64,000 bases of DNA from Variovorax sp. J22G73 (GCF_030317035.1 NZ_JASZYK010000002.1:907816-971815), one strand, 5' to 3'. Shown: positions 1 through 13,344, counted from the stretch's first letter. Numbers and translations are program-made. The notes: a model not told the origin generated them from the sequence alone.

Positions 1-2137
<2,137 letters not shown>

Positions 2138-2151
2138 GGGCGGGCGACCTC

Positions 2152-4199
2152 TCAAAGAAAGTAGTCGAAGTCGCGCTCGTCGCCATGGCGCCGACGGACC
2201 ACGAAGATGTGCGCGGGTGCGGTGTGCGGGTCGAGCCGCACGTAGTGCCAGTCGCCCTGCCAGATGAAGCGTTGCCCGCTGAGCAGGTCGTGCATCTGGA
2301 AGGAGCGCGAAGCCGGGCTCACGCCCACGCTGCCGGGCTCCAGCCCGACCCAGCCCGACTGCGGCGTGTGCGGGTCGAGGTTGACCACCGTGACCACCAC
2401 GTTGCTGCCGTCGGCCGAGGTCTTGGCGTAGGCCAGCAGCTGCGGGTTGTCCACGTGCAGGAAGCGCAGCGTGCGGTCCCACTGCAGCGCGGGGTTCTCG
2501 CGGCGAATGCGATTCACCCGCGCGATGAAGGGCGCCAGGCTCTCGGGGTCGTCGTGGTTCCAGTGGCGCAGCTGGTACTTCTCGGAGTCGAGGTACTCCT
2601 CGCTGCCGTGCTCGCGCGGCAGATGCTCGCGCAGCTCGTAGGCCGGCCCGTAGATCCCGTAGCTCGCCGACAGCGTGGCCGCCAGCACCAGCCGCGACAT
2701 GTACACCGACGCCTCGCCGCCCTGCAGCTGCTCGTGCAGGATGTCGGGCGTGTTGGGCCACACGTTGGGGCGGAAGTAGTCGATGCCGGGCGTGGTCGAC
2801 AGCTCGGTGAAGTACTCGACCAGTTCCTCTTTGGTGTTGCGCCAGGTGAAGTAGGTGTAGCTCTGCGAGAAGCCGCCCTTGGCCAGCCGGTGCATCACCT
2901 TGGGCCGCGTGAAGGCCTCGGCCAGGAAGATGACCTCGGGGTGCGTGCGCTTGATTTCGGCGATCACCCACTCCCAGAACGGAAAGGCCTTGGTGTGCGG
3001 GTTGTCCACGCGGAAGATGCGCACGCCCTCGCCCACCCAGTGCTCGAACACGCTCTTCAGCTCGTTCCAGAGCCCGCGCCAGTCGTCGCTCTCGAAGTTG
3101 AAGGGGTAGATGTCCTGGTACTTCTTGGGCGGGTTCTCGGCGTATTGCACGCTGCCGTCGGGCCGCCATCGGAACCAGTCGGGGTGTTCTTTCACATACG
3201 GGTGGTCGGGCGCGCACTGGAAAGCGATGTCCAGCGCGATCTCCAGGCCGTGCTCGGCCGCGCGCGCCAGCAGCTGGCGAAAGTCTTCGGGCGTGCCCAG
3301 CGCGGGCAGGATGTGCTTGTGGCCGCCTTCGGCCGCGCCGATGGCCCAGGGGCTGCCCACGTCGTCGGGCCCGCTCACCAGCTTGTTGTTCGGGCCCTTG
3401 CGCTGCACGCGGCCCACGGGGTGGATGGGCGGAAAGTACAGCACGTCGAAACCCATGGCGGCAATGGCCGGCAGGCGGGCTTCCACGTCCTTGAAGGTGC
3501 CGTGCACGCCGGGCTCGGTGCCGGCCGAGCGCGGAAACAGCTCGTACCAGGTGCTGAAGCGCGCGCGCTCGCGGTCGGCCACCAGCGGCAGCTCAACCGG
3601 GTAGTGCGCCTCGTGGCGCCGGTCGGGGTGGCGGCGCGCGGTGTCGGCCAGCTCTTCGTCGAGCGCCAGGGCCTTGAGCGCCACGGCGTCGGCGCCGGGC
3701 GTGGCGGCCACGGCGTCGAGCTCGGTGGCCCAGCGCTGCAGCGCGGTCTTGTCGACGCCGTCGGCACGGCCGGCGGCCGCGGCGATTTCGAGCGCACCCA
3801 CCTGCGAGGCGATGCGCACGTCGTCGGGATCGACGCGGCGCGTCATCTCGCTGCGCCACGACTCGAAGGGGTCGACCCATGCCACCGCGGTGTACACGTA
3901 GCGCCCGAGCGCGGGCGGCGAAAAGGCGGCCTCCCACACGTCGTTGCGCAGCGGCTTCATGGGCACTTCGCGGAACTCGGGCTGGTCCTGCGCGCGCCAG
4001 CGCAGCTGCACGCGCAGCACGTCGTGGCCGTCGGTGAAGCAGTGCGCGCGCACGCGCACGCGCTCGCCGGCCACGCACTTCACGGGAAAGCGGCCGTTGT
4101 CCACGGCGGGCAGCACGGCGTCGATCACGGCGCGCACGTTGCCGTGGTTATCTGCGATGTCGGTCGCCACGGGGGCGTGGCGGGTGGCAAAGATGTTCT

Positions 4200-4203
<4 letters not shown>
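2152..4203 (-). CDS. glgE: Alpha-1,4-glucan:maltose-1-phosphate maltosyltransferase GlgE
   Basis: Cytosolic GH13 transferase that extends alpha-1,4-glucan with maltosyl units from maltose-1-phosphate. At 683 residues it has normal family length. An N-terminal beta-sandwich (about 20-120) precedes a helical insert and the catalytic barrel. The nucleophile is Asp400 in [10 protein letters not shown] and the acid/base Glu429 in FLAEAFTRP. The segment [19 protein letters not shown] and FPPIHPVGR are typical of GlgE rather than of amylases. The ATG overlaps the glgB stop (ATGA), implying translational coupling, and treS-maltokinase follows 14 nt later. The three genes together make a complete route from trehalose/maltose to branched glucan. 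A longer open frame runs upstream through glgB but is a shadow. Confidence 0.96.
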
Positions 4204-6116
<1,913 letters not shown>

Positions 6117-6163
6117 CGGCGTTCCTTGATGTGAAGGCCAGCGACACGGCTGTTCAAGGAACG
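6117..6163 (-). promoter_or_regulatory. Leader hairpin able to mask the glgB ribosome binding site
   Basis: In the mRNA sense CGTTCCTTGA (6163-6154) is followed 24 nt later by its exact complement TCAAGGAACG (6129-6120). The second arm contains the glgB Shine-Dalgarno AAGGA just ahead of the GTG start at 6116. A 10-bp perfect helix would hide the ribosome binding site. The arms are seen directly; a regulatory role is inference. Confidence 0.5.
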
Positions 6164-6286
6164 ACTGCGTTGTTCGTCTGGCGGTGTCTCAATCTGCGGC
6201 GACACCGCGTGCCGTGGTTACGGTCTGCACCGACTTGGCTTGTCGGAGAGTTGCCCGAATGTCGGCTTCGGATTCTTGAGGCGGCC

Positions 6287-6553
6287 TCAGGCGTGCAGCG
6301 CGAAATCGTCGACCGTGAGCGTGATCGCCCGGCCCGGCTCGGCCCGGTAGCGCGCGATGGCCGCGGGCTCGATCACCGGGAAGTGCCGGCGGCACACGTC
6401 CAGCAGGCGCTCGCCGACCTCGCGTTCGCCGAAACCGTCGTGCAGCGTGTGCTCGGAAATCTGCGCGATCACGCGCGGGCCGCCCGGGCCTTCGGGGTAG
6501 ACGGCGAAGCGCACGCTCGCCGTGTCGAAGCAGTAGATGCCTTCGAAGTTCAT
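6287..6553 (-). CDS. Small DUF1488-like protein
   Basis: An 88-residue acidic soluble protein of unknown function. The pattern VRFAVYPEGPGG..RVIAQISEHTL..GFG, followed by a helix ending in RRHFPVIEPAAIARY and the strand GRAITLTVDDF, resembles the DUF1488 family; that assignment comes from pattern memory, not from a search. It begins MNFEGIYCFD at an ATG with GGAGACAAGACAG upstream. It is separated from glgB by about 170 nt and lies divergent to the lipoprotein hydrolase at 6831, so it is probably a single-gene unit. Confidence 0.6.
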   Translation of the reverse strand: MNFEGIYCFDTASVRFAVYPEGPGGPRVIAQISEHTLHDGFGEREVGERLLDVCRRHFPVIEPAAIARYRAEPGRAITLTVDDFALHA

Positions 6554-6830
6554 CTGTCTTGTCTCCTGGCTTGTCGTCGTGTCATCTGCGTGTCATCCGC
6601 GGGTTCGGGGCGCTGTCGATGGGTCTGCGTCGACCCGAACCGGGTCGGATTGAGCGCGCGCGCCGCACCGTTTGAGAGTGGACATTCGCGCATGCGCGTG
6701 CAGGAAATTTCCTACAGCCGACAGCGCCTGCGCTTGCACGCACAAGGCGTGTTGGCTTTGGTTACGCGGTGTGAATGCGGCGAAGATCGGGCCTCCAGAT
6801 TTCCTGCTCTTCACCGGAGCCACCGTCTTG

Positions 6831-8483
6831 ATGACTGAAGCGATCACGCGCGCCGCACTCCCCCTGGTCGCCGCGCTCCTGCTCGGCGCCTGCGCCTCGG
6901 GCACCACCGAGGCCCAGCGCCAGGCCGCGGCCAGCAAGCCCCCGCCCACCGACTGCACCGCCTGGGTGGGCACCGACCGCAACGCGAACATGGGGGGCTA
7001 CCTGCTAGGGCAAGGTCCGAAGGGAACCGGCGCCAAGGTCTGCGTGCCGGTGCTCATGACGGCCAACCCCACGCCGGCCGGCTACGCGGGCGGCGACTAC
7101 CACGTGAGCGAGTTCAGCGACGAGAAGCTCAAGGCCCGCTGGCGCGCCTGCAAGGAAGACGCGGCCTGCTTCAAGCGCATCGACGCGCAGATGCAGCGCT
7201 GGCTGCCGCCCAACAAGGAGCGCGCCACGCGCTCCACCGGCGTGGTCGACCCCTCGGGCAGGATCGACCCGGACGGCCAGGTCGACCTGAAGAAAATCCG
7301 CCGCCCGGCCTTCTTCGCCAAGGCGCCCTACCGCGAAGGCATCGCGGAGGCCGACGCGCGCACCTCCATCGTCGAGTTCACCGTGCCGCGCGACACCTTC
7401 GAGCGCATCGACCTGAAGATGACAGGCGACATCAAGCTGCGCGGCTGGTACATCGAGGGTACGGGCGTGAGCGACGGCAAGGGCAGGAAGACGCGCGCGC
7501 TGGTCATCATGGCGCCGGGCGGCGGCGGGCAACTCACGGCCATCCAGCACCCTGACGAGGTGGCCTACCGCACCGACGCGAAGACGGGCAAGACCGTGCC
7601 CGTGAGCTTTCCCAACGCCACCACCGAGACCATGGGCCAGCGCTGGTGGCGCGAGAACCTGTACGCGCTGAACCAGGCCGGCTACGACGTGCTGGCCTAC
7701 GACCGCCGCGGCGAGGGGCTGTCGGGCGGCTTCAGCGACACCAACACGCTGGAACAAGGCGAGGACGTGTTCCGCGCGCTCACCGCGCTGGACACCGGGC
7801 GCGGGCTGCGCATTCTCACGCCGCAGGGCGAGCTGCTCGCGGGCGACGCCACGCGCGGCCGGCTGCTCGCAGGCATGCCGGCCAGCGAGATTCCGCTGGT
7901 GCTGGGCGGCTATTCGCGCGGCTCCATGTCCACCGCCTGGGCCATGACGCGCAACTACGTGGCGCAGTGCAGCTTCGACATGCCCCAGCCCAGCTGCACG
8001 CCGCCCAAGGGGCTGCGCAACATTCGCGGCGCCATCCTGCTGTCGTCGTTCGCCAGCGGCGCGGGCTACGTGGGCGATTCGCCCGACCTCGCCGACCGTA
8101 ACCTGTTCCTGGGCGGCATGGCGGCCGACCACCACATCGTTTTCTATCCCAACTCGTCGACGCTCGCGGGCATGGACCGCTGGCCCGCCGCCTTCTTCGG
8201 CAAGGGCCTGTGGGACCGCGCCGAGACGCTGGAGGGCACCGTGGCCGCGTACAACCGCATCCGCGGGCTGAAGGAGATCGTGGTGGCGCGCGGGCCGCAT
8301 TCGATAGAGACCTGGCCCGAGTCCGACCGCGCCTACCTGCGCGAGCGCATGGTGGCGTACGCCAAGGCGCTGATCGTGGGCGGGCGCACCATTCCCGGCG
8401 CCAGGCCGTGGAAGGACTTCAGGTCGCTGGTGGCGACGACGCCGGATTCGTGGGAGCCGTCTTCGAAGCCCAAGGCGCCTTGA
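6831..8483 (+). CDS. Lipoprotein alpha/beta hydrolase
   Basis: A 550-residue secreted lipoprotein. The start at 6831 gives a clean type II signal peptide (MTEAITRAALPLVAALLLGAC) with lipobox LLGAC and lipidated Cys21; the frame stays open upstream but carries no signal there. The hydrolase core has a nucleophile elbow GYSRGS with Ser362, an oxyanion-like MAPGGGGQ segment near 228-234, and YDRRGEGLSGG near 290-300, as in serine hydrolases of the prolyl-peptidase/esterase fold. A near-C-terminal GPHSIETWPES could supply the catalytic His. Substrate is unknown. Standing alone between convergent or divergent neighbours, it appears monocistronic. Confidence 0.75.
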   Translation: MTEAITRAALPLVAALLLGACASGTTEAQRQAAASKPPPTDCTAWVGTDRNANMGGYLLGQGPKGTGAKVCVPVLMTANPTPAGYAGGDYHVSEFSDEKLKARWRACKEDAACFKRIDAQMQRWLPPNKERATRSTGVVDPSGRIDPDGQVDLKKIRRPAFFAKAPYREGIAEADARTSIVEFTVPRDTFERIDLKMTGDIKLRGWYIEGTGVSDGKGRKTRALVIMAPGGGGQLTAIQHPDEVAYRTDAKTGKTVPVSFPNATTETMGQRWWRENLYALNQAGYDVLAYDRRGEGLSGGFSDTNTLEQGEDVFRALTALDTGRGLRILTPQGELLAGDATRGRLLAGMPASEIPLVLGGYSRGSMSTAWAMTRNYVAQCSFDMPQPSCTPPKGLRNIRGAILLSSFASGAGYVGDSPDLADRNLFLGGMAADHHIVFYPNSSTLAGMDRWPAAFFGKGLWDRAETLEGTVAAYNRIRGLKEIVVARGPHSIETWPESDRAYLRERMVAYAKALIVGGRTIPGARPWKDFRSLVATTPDSWEPSSKPKAP

Positions 8484-8527
8484 GAGGTCTGGAGCGGCCT
8501 TGAGGGGCCTTGAGCGGCATCGAGGAG
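8478..8527. repeat. Short 10-bp tandem repeat at the hydrolase 3' end
   Basis: Starting in the last codons of the hydrolase, a decamer like CCTTGAGNGG recurs about five times in register (CCTTGAGAGG, TCTGGAGCGG, CCTTGAGGGG, CCTTGAGCGG, CATCGAGGAG). It lies just past the stop and could vary by slippage. No function is apparent. Confidence 0.6.
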
Positions 8528-8616
8528 GCCCGCTGGTGCATTCGGGCTGCGGCTTGCGTATCCTTGCGCACCCTGCCCCTGCCTTGTTGCTTCCATTGAC
8601 TTGAAGGTCCGCCGCC

Positions 8617-9246
8617 ATGTTTCCCACCGACGTACTCCTCGCCTACCTCGCCGCCTGCCTCGTGGTGGTGCTCGCGCCCGGGCCCGACAACATCCTGGCG
8701 ATCAGCCGCGGGCTGAGCCAGGGCAAGGCGGCCGCGGCGCTGTCGTCCATCGGGGCGGGGCTGGGCATCATGTGCCACACCGTGGCCGCGGCGCTCGGGC
8801 TGTCGCTGGTCATCCAGGCGTCGCCGGTGGCGTTCTGGGCCGTCAAGGCGGTCGGCGGGGTGTACCTGCTGTGGCTGGGCTACAAGGCGCTGCGCTCGCG
8901 CAACCTGATTTCGTTCGAGCCGGGCGCGCACCAGTCGCTGCGCAAGGTGTTCTTCACCGGCCTGCTGTCGAACGTGCTCAACCCGAAGCCGGGCCTGTTC
9001 GTGCTGGCATTCCTGCCGCAGTTCGTGAGCGCGGCCCGCGGCCCGGTGGCCGTGCAGATGCTGGTGTACGGCGCCATCTTCGCGGTGCTGACCGCGCTCA
9101 TCTTCAGCGTGCTGGGCGCCTTCGCGTTCAGGCTGTCGGGCTGGCTGAAGCGCCAACCGCGCGTGGGCACCGGGCTGAACGTGGGCGCGGGGCTCACCTT
9201 CATCGGCGCCGGGCTGTCGGTGCTGGCACTGCGGCAGCGCGCCTGA
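8617..9246 (+). CDS. LysE/RhtB-family amino-acid exporter
   Basis: A 209-residue inner-membrane exporter with about six hydrophobic helices. The family signature is near the N terminus: LAPGPDNILAISRGLSQGKAAA (about residues 20-41). GVYLLWLGYKALRS and GLLSNVLNPKPGLFVLAFLPQF are the other conserved LysE/RhtB blocks. The likely substrate is an amino acid such as threonine, homoserine, leucine or lysine, but specificity cannot be read from sequence. The ATG follows GAAGGTCCGCC. Its stop abuts the stop of the small lipoprotein on the opposite strand, so the two are convergent with no room for a terminator between them. Confidence 0.9.
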   Translation: MFPTDVLLAYLAACLVVVLAPGPDNILAISRGLSQGKAAAALSSIGAGLGIMCHTVAAALGLSLVIQASPVAFWAVKAVGGVYLLWLGYKALRSRNLISFEPGAHQSLRKVFFTGLLSNVLNPKPGLFVLAFLPQFVSAARGPVAVQMLVYGAIFAVLTALIFSVLGAFAFRLSGWLKRQPRVGTGLNVGAGLTFIGAGLSVLALRQRA

Positions 9247-9450
9247 TCAGTACTTTCTGGGGTTGTCGGGGCGGCGGTCGTAGCGGTCGGGTATGCCGTC
9301 GCCATCGCTGTCGCGGTTGACATCGCGGTTTCGCTCGTAGCGGTCCGGAATGCCGTTGTGGTCGCGGTCGCGGTTGCGCCGGTGGTCGTCGTGGCCGCAG
9401 CCCACCGCGAGGGTGGCGACGGCGATCATCAGGAAAAGGTGCTTCTTCAA
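9247..9450 (-). CDS. Small lipoprotein with calcium-binding-like acidic repeats
   Basis: A 67-residue precursor. MKKHLFLMIAVATLAVGC is a signal peptide with lipobox LAVGC and lipidated Cys18. The mature ~50 residues hold two DxDxNG/DxDGDG loops, each followed by IPDRY(E/D)R, closely resembling thrombospondin type 3 or dockerin-like Ca2+ loops. Hence a tiny periplasmic or outer-membrane protein likely to bind a divalent cation. No catalytic domain is present. The gene is convergent with lysE, and function is unknown. Confidence 0.7.
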   Translation of the reverse strand: MKKHLFLMIAVATLAVGCGHDDHRRNRDRDHNGIPDRYERNRDVNRDSDGDGIPDRYDRRPDNPRKY

Positions 9451-9920
9451 GGGAGGGCCCGCGCGTGCGGCTGAGTGTGTCGGGCCGTCCAGTCTGCGGC
9501 GCGCGGCTGAAGGATCGCTGAGGGTTTGCTGAAGCCTTCATGAACTGAACCGAACCGGTAGCGCGCAAAAAAGAACCCGGCGCCAAGCCGGGTTCAAGCC
9601 TCGTCGCTGTCACGCTCCGAGGCCCTCGCAAAAGGAAGAGGAACAAATACGAGGAACGGATGACCGTCGACCTCCAAGTTAACGCGCGCGCCGCACGCCG
9701 ATGACATGGGATGCCGACTCCGCCGGACGGACAAGACCTACGGCAGACCTACGGCAGCACGGGCCGTTGCGCGAACCGATGCACGCACAGGCCGCACCTG
9801 CGGCCAAAGCTGTCGGCGCCGGACGACACGCCAGCGCGGTGTGTGTCCTCAAGCCCCTCGCGGACCTGCCCTTACGGTGAAACCTTCATCGCCAACCTCA
9901 ACACATCAGGAGCACCCGAC
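9451..9920. other. 470-nt stretch without a convincing protein gene
   Basis: Short open frames here lack ribosome binding sites and look like shadows. The stretch holds the minus-strand terminator at 9567-9595 with no gene feeding it, a possible minus-strand transcript from about 9720, and the 5' region of the PNPOx-like gene at 9921. Confidence 0.5.
9567..9595 (-). terminator. Orphan Rho-independent terminator
   Basis: On the minus strand GAACCCGGC, a 5-nt loop and GCCGGGTTC form a perfect 9-bp stem followed by six T. No minus-strand gene ends here: the nearest gene upstream on that strand starts beyond 12.7 kb. It therefore probably ends a short non-coding transcript or blocks antisense transcription. 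Confidence 0.75.
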
Positions 9921-10421
9921 ATGACCGCCACCACCACCGACCAAAGCAAGCTCTGGGACCTCATCAAGGACACCCGCTTCGGCATGCTCACGCACCGCCA
10001 CGACGACGGCCAGCTGCACAGCCACCCGCTGACCACGCAGAACAAGAACGGCGACGAGGCCGGCACGCTGTACTTCTTCGTGCCGAAGAACGGCGACATC
10101 GCGCGCCACGTGGCCACCGACCCGGTCGTGAACATCGCCTATGCCAACACCGACGACGACAGCTACGTGTCGGTGTCCGGCCGCGCCGCGCTGCTGGAAG
10201 ACCAGGCGAAGAAGGAAGCGCTGTTCACCAAGGCCGCGCAGGCCTGGTTCCCCAACGGCGCCACCGACCCTAACCTGGGCCTGCTGGCCGTGAGCGTGCT
10301 CGGCGCCGAGTACTGGGACGTGGACGACAGCAAGATGGTGCAGCTCTACAAGATGGCCAAGGCCGCCATCACCGGCGAGCCGCCCAAGAACCTGGGCGAG
10401 CACAAGAAGGTCGCGGTCTGA
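9921..10421 (+). CDS. Pyridoxamine 5'-phosphate oxidase-fold general stress protein
   Basis: A 166-residue cytosolic protein of the PNPOx-like split-barrel family (general stress protein 26 type), whose members bind flavin. KLWDLIKDTRFGMLTHRHDDGQLHSHPLT and LYFFVPKNGDIARHVATDPVVNIAYA are the conserved strands of that fold, and SVLGAEYWDVDDSKM closes it. It is not PdxH. The start at 9921 has AGGAG eight nt upstream; the open frame extends about 70 codons further with no signal. The EF-hand membrane protein starts 17 nt after the stop and is probably co-transcribed. Confidence 0.85.
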   Translation: MTATTTDQSKLWDLIKDTRFGMLTHRHDDGQLHSHPLTTQNKNGDEAGTLYFFVPKNGDIARHVATDPVVNIAYANTDDDSYVSVSGRAALLEDQAKKEALFTKAAQAWFPNGATDPNLGLLAVSVLGAEYWDVDDSKMVQLYKMAKAAITGEPPKNLGEHKKVAV

Positions 10422-10438
10422 GCGGAGGGCCGCCGACG

Positions 10439-12745
10439 ATGACGCAAGCGCCGAGCACCGCAACCCCACCGAAGGTCGCCGACCGCCGCTCGATTCCCTC
10501 CACTCCCTCCACACCCCCCCACCGCTGGCAGTTCATTCGCGCGGGCGGCACCGACCAGGTCGTGTTCCGCTCTGGCGAGGACATCGCCCGCATCGGTGAA
10601 CTCGACCAGAAGCTGTGGGTGGCGCTCGCCTGCCCCACGCGCGGCATCGACTTCGATCCGCGCACGCTCGACCTGATCGACGCCGACCGCGACGGCCGCG
10701 TGCGGCCGCCCGAGGTGGTGGCGGCGTGCGAGTGGGTGTGCGCGCGGCTGCGCAACCCCGACGTGCTGCTCGAGGGCAGCGACGTGCTCACGCTGGACGA
10801 ACTCGACGACGGCAACCCCGACGGCGCCCGGCTGCGCGAAGAAGCGCGCCGCCTGCTGCAGATACAAGGCAAGCCCGACGCAGCGACGCTCACGCTGGCC
10901 GACATCGCCGATCGCGGCGAGCTGCTGGCCGCCATGCGCTTCAACGGCGACGGCATCGTCACGCCCGACACCGCGCAGGACGACACGGTGCGCGCCACCG
11001 TAGAGCAGGTCATGCACACGCACGGCAGCGTGCCCGACCGCCACAAGGCCACGCCCGGCATCGACCGCGCGCGGGCCGAAGCCTTCTTCGCCGAAGTGCA
11101 GGTCGCGCGCGACTGGCATGCGCAGGCCGACGCGGGCAACACCACATTGATGCCGCTGGGCGACCCCACGCTGGCGGCGGCCGACGCCACGAACAAGGTG
11201 CAGGCCAAGCTCGACGACTTCTTCGCGCGCTGCCGCGTGGCGGCCTTCGACGTGCAGGCCGTGACCGCGCTCAACCCCTCGCCGAAGGCCTACGACGAGC
11301 TGGGCGCCAACAAGCTCGACCTGCAGGCCCAGCCCATTGCCGACCTGCCGCTGGCACCGGTGACGCCGCGCTGCGTGCTGCCGCTGCACGGCACCAGCCT
11401 GAACCCCGCCTGGGCCGACGCCATCGAGGCCTTCACCTTGCGCGCTGTGGAGCCGTTGCTGGGCGCGGGCGCACCTGCAGAGCTGGCCGAAGCCGACTGG
11501 CTCGCCATCAAGCGCATGCTCGCGCCGCTGCAGGCGCTGATGGCCAAGCGCCCCGACAACTGGGCCGCCGCGCTGCCGCTGGACAAGCTCGACGCCCTGC
11601 TGCAAACGCGCGAGCCGCTGCTCGCGCTCATCAAGGACGACGAGGCGGCCGAAGAACACAACGCGCTGCTGGTCGACCTGGAAAAGCTCATTCGCCTACA
11701 GCGCGACCTGGTGGTGCTGCTGAACAACTTCGTGTCGTTCAAGGCCTTCTACCGGCGCGAGGGCGCCATCTTCCAGGCCGGCACGCTGTACCTGGACGCC
11801 CGCAGCTGCGAGCTCACGGTGCAGGTGCAGGACACGGCCAAGCACGCCGTGCTCGCGGGCCTGGCCAAGACCTGCCTGGCGTACTGCGACTGCACGCGCC
11901 AGGGCGCGAAGATGAGCATCGTCGCAGCCTTCACCGCGGGCGATGTCGACTTTCTGTTCGTGGGCCGCAACGGCGTGTTCTACGACCGCCAGGGCCGCGA
12001 CTGGGACGCCACCATCACCAAGCTGATCGAGAACCCGACCAGCGTGGCGCAGGCCTTTTTCGCGCCCTACAAGAAGTTCGTGCGCGTCATCGAGGAGCAG
12101 GTGGCCAAGCGCGCCGCGGCGCAGGAGGCCGCGGGCCAGGGCAGCCTCACGAGCCTGGCCACGAAATTGACCACCGCCGACCAGGCCGCGGCGGCCGACG
12201 CCGCCAAGGTGCCGACCGCCGTGCCCCGCCCCGCGGGCCGTGTCGACGTGGGCACCGTCGCCGCCATCGGCGTGGCGCTGGGGAGCATCAGCGCGGTGCT
12301 GGTGGCCATCTTCGGCAAGTTCATCGACCTGGGGCAATGGATACCGGTGGCGCTGCTGGGCATCGTGCTGGCCATCTCGGGGCCGAGCATGCTCATTGCG
12401 TGGCTCAAGCTGCGCCAGCGCAGCCTGGGGCCGATTCTGGACGCGAGCGGCTGGGCCATCAACGGGCGCATGAAGGTGAATGTGCGGCTGGGCGGCATGC
12501 TGTCGCAGATGGCGCACGTGCCGCCGGGCGCCCGGCGCATCGCGCCCGACCCGTACCGCGACCGGCACGGCGCGACCGGCTTTGCCGCTGCAGCGGTGCT
12601 GGTGCTTGCGATGGCGGTGCTGGCGTGGCGCATGGACTGGCTGGACGATAGGCTGCCGACGGCGCTGCAGCATGGGCCCACGGCGGCGCTGTCTGCAACC
12701 GGCGCTAGCCATGCAGCAGCAGTTCGGCCCGTCCCCGGGGCGTGA
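10439..12745 (+). CDS. Large EF-hand-containing membrane protein of unknown function
   Basis: A 768-residue protein. The soluble N-terminal two thirds carry one good EF-hand loop (DADRDGRVRPPE, residues 81-92) and one shorter NGDGIVTPD loop (169-177). A central helical region (about 340-480) includes LLVDLEKLIRLQRDLVVLLNNFVSFKAFYRR, followed by a segment beginning EGAIFQAGTLYLD. The C-terminal third has three hydrophobic helices: about 604-628, WIPVALLGIVLAISGPSMLI, and FAAAAVLVLAMAVLAW near 720-735. I do not recognise an enzyme family. It is probably an inner-membrane protein with a Ca2+-responsive cytoplasmic or periplasmic domain. A 437-residue antisense frame here is a shadow. The 3' end overlaps the convergent small gene by 41 nt. 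Confidence 0.75.
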   Translation: MTQAPSTATPPKVADRRSIPSTPSTPPHRWQFIRAGGTDQVVFRSGEDIARIGELDQKLWVALACPTRGIDFDPRTLDLIDADRDGRVRPPEVVAACEWVCARLRNPDVLLEGSDVLTLDELDDGNPDGARLREEARRLLQIQGKPDAATLTLADIADRGELLAAMRFNGDGIVTPDTAQDDTVRATVEQVMHTHGSVPDRHKATPGIDRARAEAFFAEVQVARDWHAQADAGNTTLMPLGDPTLAAADATNKVQAKLDDFFARCRVAAFDVQAVTALNPSPKAYDELGANKLDLQAQPIADLPLAPVTPRCVLPLHGTSLNPAWADAIEAFTLRAVEPLLGAGAPAELAEADWLAIKRMLAPLQALMAKRPDNWAAALPLDKLDALLQTREPLLALIKDDEAAEEHNALLVDLEKLIRLQRDLVVLLNNFVSFKAFYRREGAIFQAGTLYLDARSCELTVQVQDTAKHAVLAGLAKTCLAYCDCTRQGAKMSIVAAFTAGDVDFLFVGRNGVFYDRQGRDWDATITKLIENPTSVAQAFFAPYKKFVRVIEEQVAKRAAAQEAAGQGSLTSLATKLTTADQAAAADAAKVPTAVPRPAGRVDVGTVAAIGVALGSISAVLVAIFGKFIDLGQWIPVALLGIVLAISGPSMLIAWLKLRQRSLGPILDASGWAINGRMKVNVRLGGMLSQMAHVPPGARRIAPDPYRDRHGATGFAAAAVLVLAMAVLAWRMDWLDDRLPTALQHGPTAALSATGASHAAAVRPVPGA

Positions 12746-12923
12746 TGAGCTTGACGACGGCGGGCAGGCGCCCTTCCGCGTTTTCGTCGGTCGAGACGGG
12801 CGGCAACACCGCCTCCACCATGCCCGCCGCCACCAGCACGGCGATGCTGTTGATCTCGCTCCTGTCGTCTACCAGCAAAGGAAGGCCGGCGTGTTCGATT
12901 TTGCGAAGGTAGTCGAGTGGCAT
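12705..12923 (-). CDS. Small hypothetical protein
   Basis: A 72-residue protein starting MPLDYLRKIEHAGLPLLVDD and ending TPRGRAELLLHG. The central IAVLVAAGMVEAVLPP and VVKLITPRG pattern looks like a small winged-helix-type fold, which is inference only. I chose the ATG at 12923 because AAAAAAGG sits six nt ahead; an upstream ATG at 12944 is possible. It is convergent with, and overlaps by 41 nt, the EF-hand protein gene. Function unknown. Confidence 0.5.
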   Translation of the reverse strand: MPLDYLRKIEHAGLPLLVDDRSEINSIAVLVAAGMVEAVLPPVSTDENAEGRLPAVVKLITPRGRAELLLHG

Positions 12924-13110
12924 ACGGGCCTTTTTTGCATGCATGCCCCGAGGGCGCCCACCGAAACCAGGCGAGCAAGCCTTCCGGACTGCAATGACCA
13001 ACGGCGCGCACCTTACGCCCCGAGCGGCCGTCGCTCGGTGCGTTAACGCACGTACCGCAAGCGAGCGTCGCGGAGCCGCTGTGGATTCGGGAAAGCACTG
13101 TGGCGTGCTG

Positions 13111-13344
13111 TCACAGCGACGCCTCCACCAACGCGGCCCATTGCTCGAAGCTGTCGGCGGGCCAGTTGTTGTCCACCTTCAGCCGCTCCACCGCATAGGG
13201 GCGCGGCTTGCCGCCGTACCAGTTGAACCATGCGCTTCCCTCACCCGCCTCGCCCCTGGGCACGCAGGCGAGCGGCACGTCGAACTCGTAGATCACGAAT
13301 TCGGTGCCCGCGGGGAAGTCGGATCGCTCGGGGAGCTTGGCCAT
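13111..13344 (-). CDS. Small hypothetical protein
   Basis: A 77-residue acidic protein beginning MAKLPERSDFPAGTEFVIYEF. It has aromatic-rich GSAWFNWYGGKPRPY and ends WPADSFEQWAALVEASL. No cysteine pair, signal peptide or membrane segment. The start follows AAAAAAGG about ten nt upstream; the frame is open further upstream but the sequence there is low-quality and Arg/Cys-rich. No family recognised. Confidence 0.55.
   Translation of the reverse strand: MAKLPERSDFPAGTEFVIYEFDVPLACVPRGEAGEGSAWFNWYGGKPRPYAVERLKVDNNWPADSFEQWAALVEASL

Noticed and set aside
9706..9924. Short plus-strand ORFs before the PNPOx-like gene
   Set aside because: Arg/Thr/Pro-rich, no ribosome binding site, and no similarity to the conserved protein that starts at 9921.
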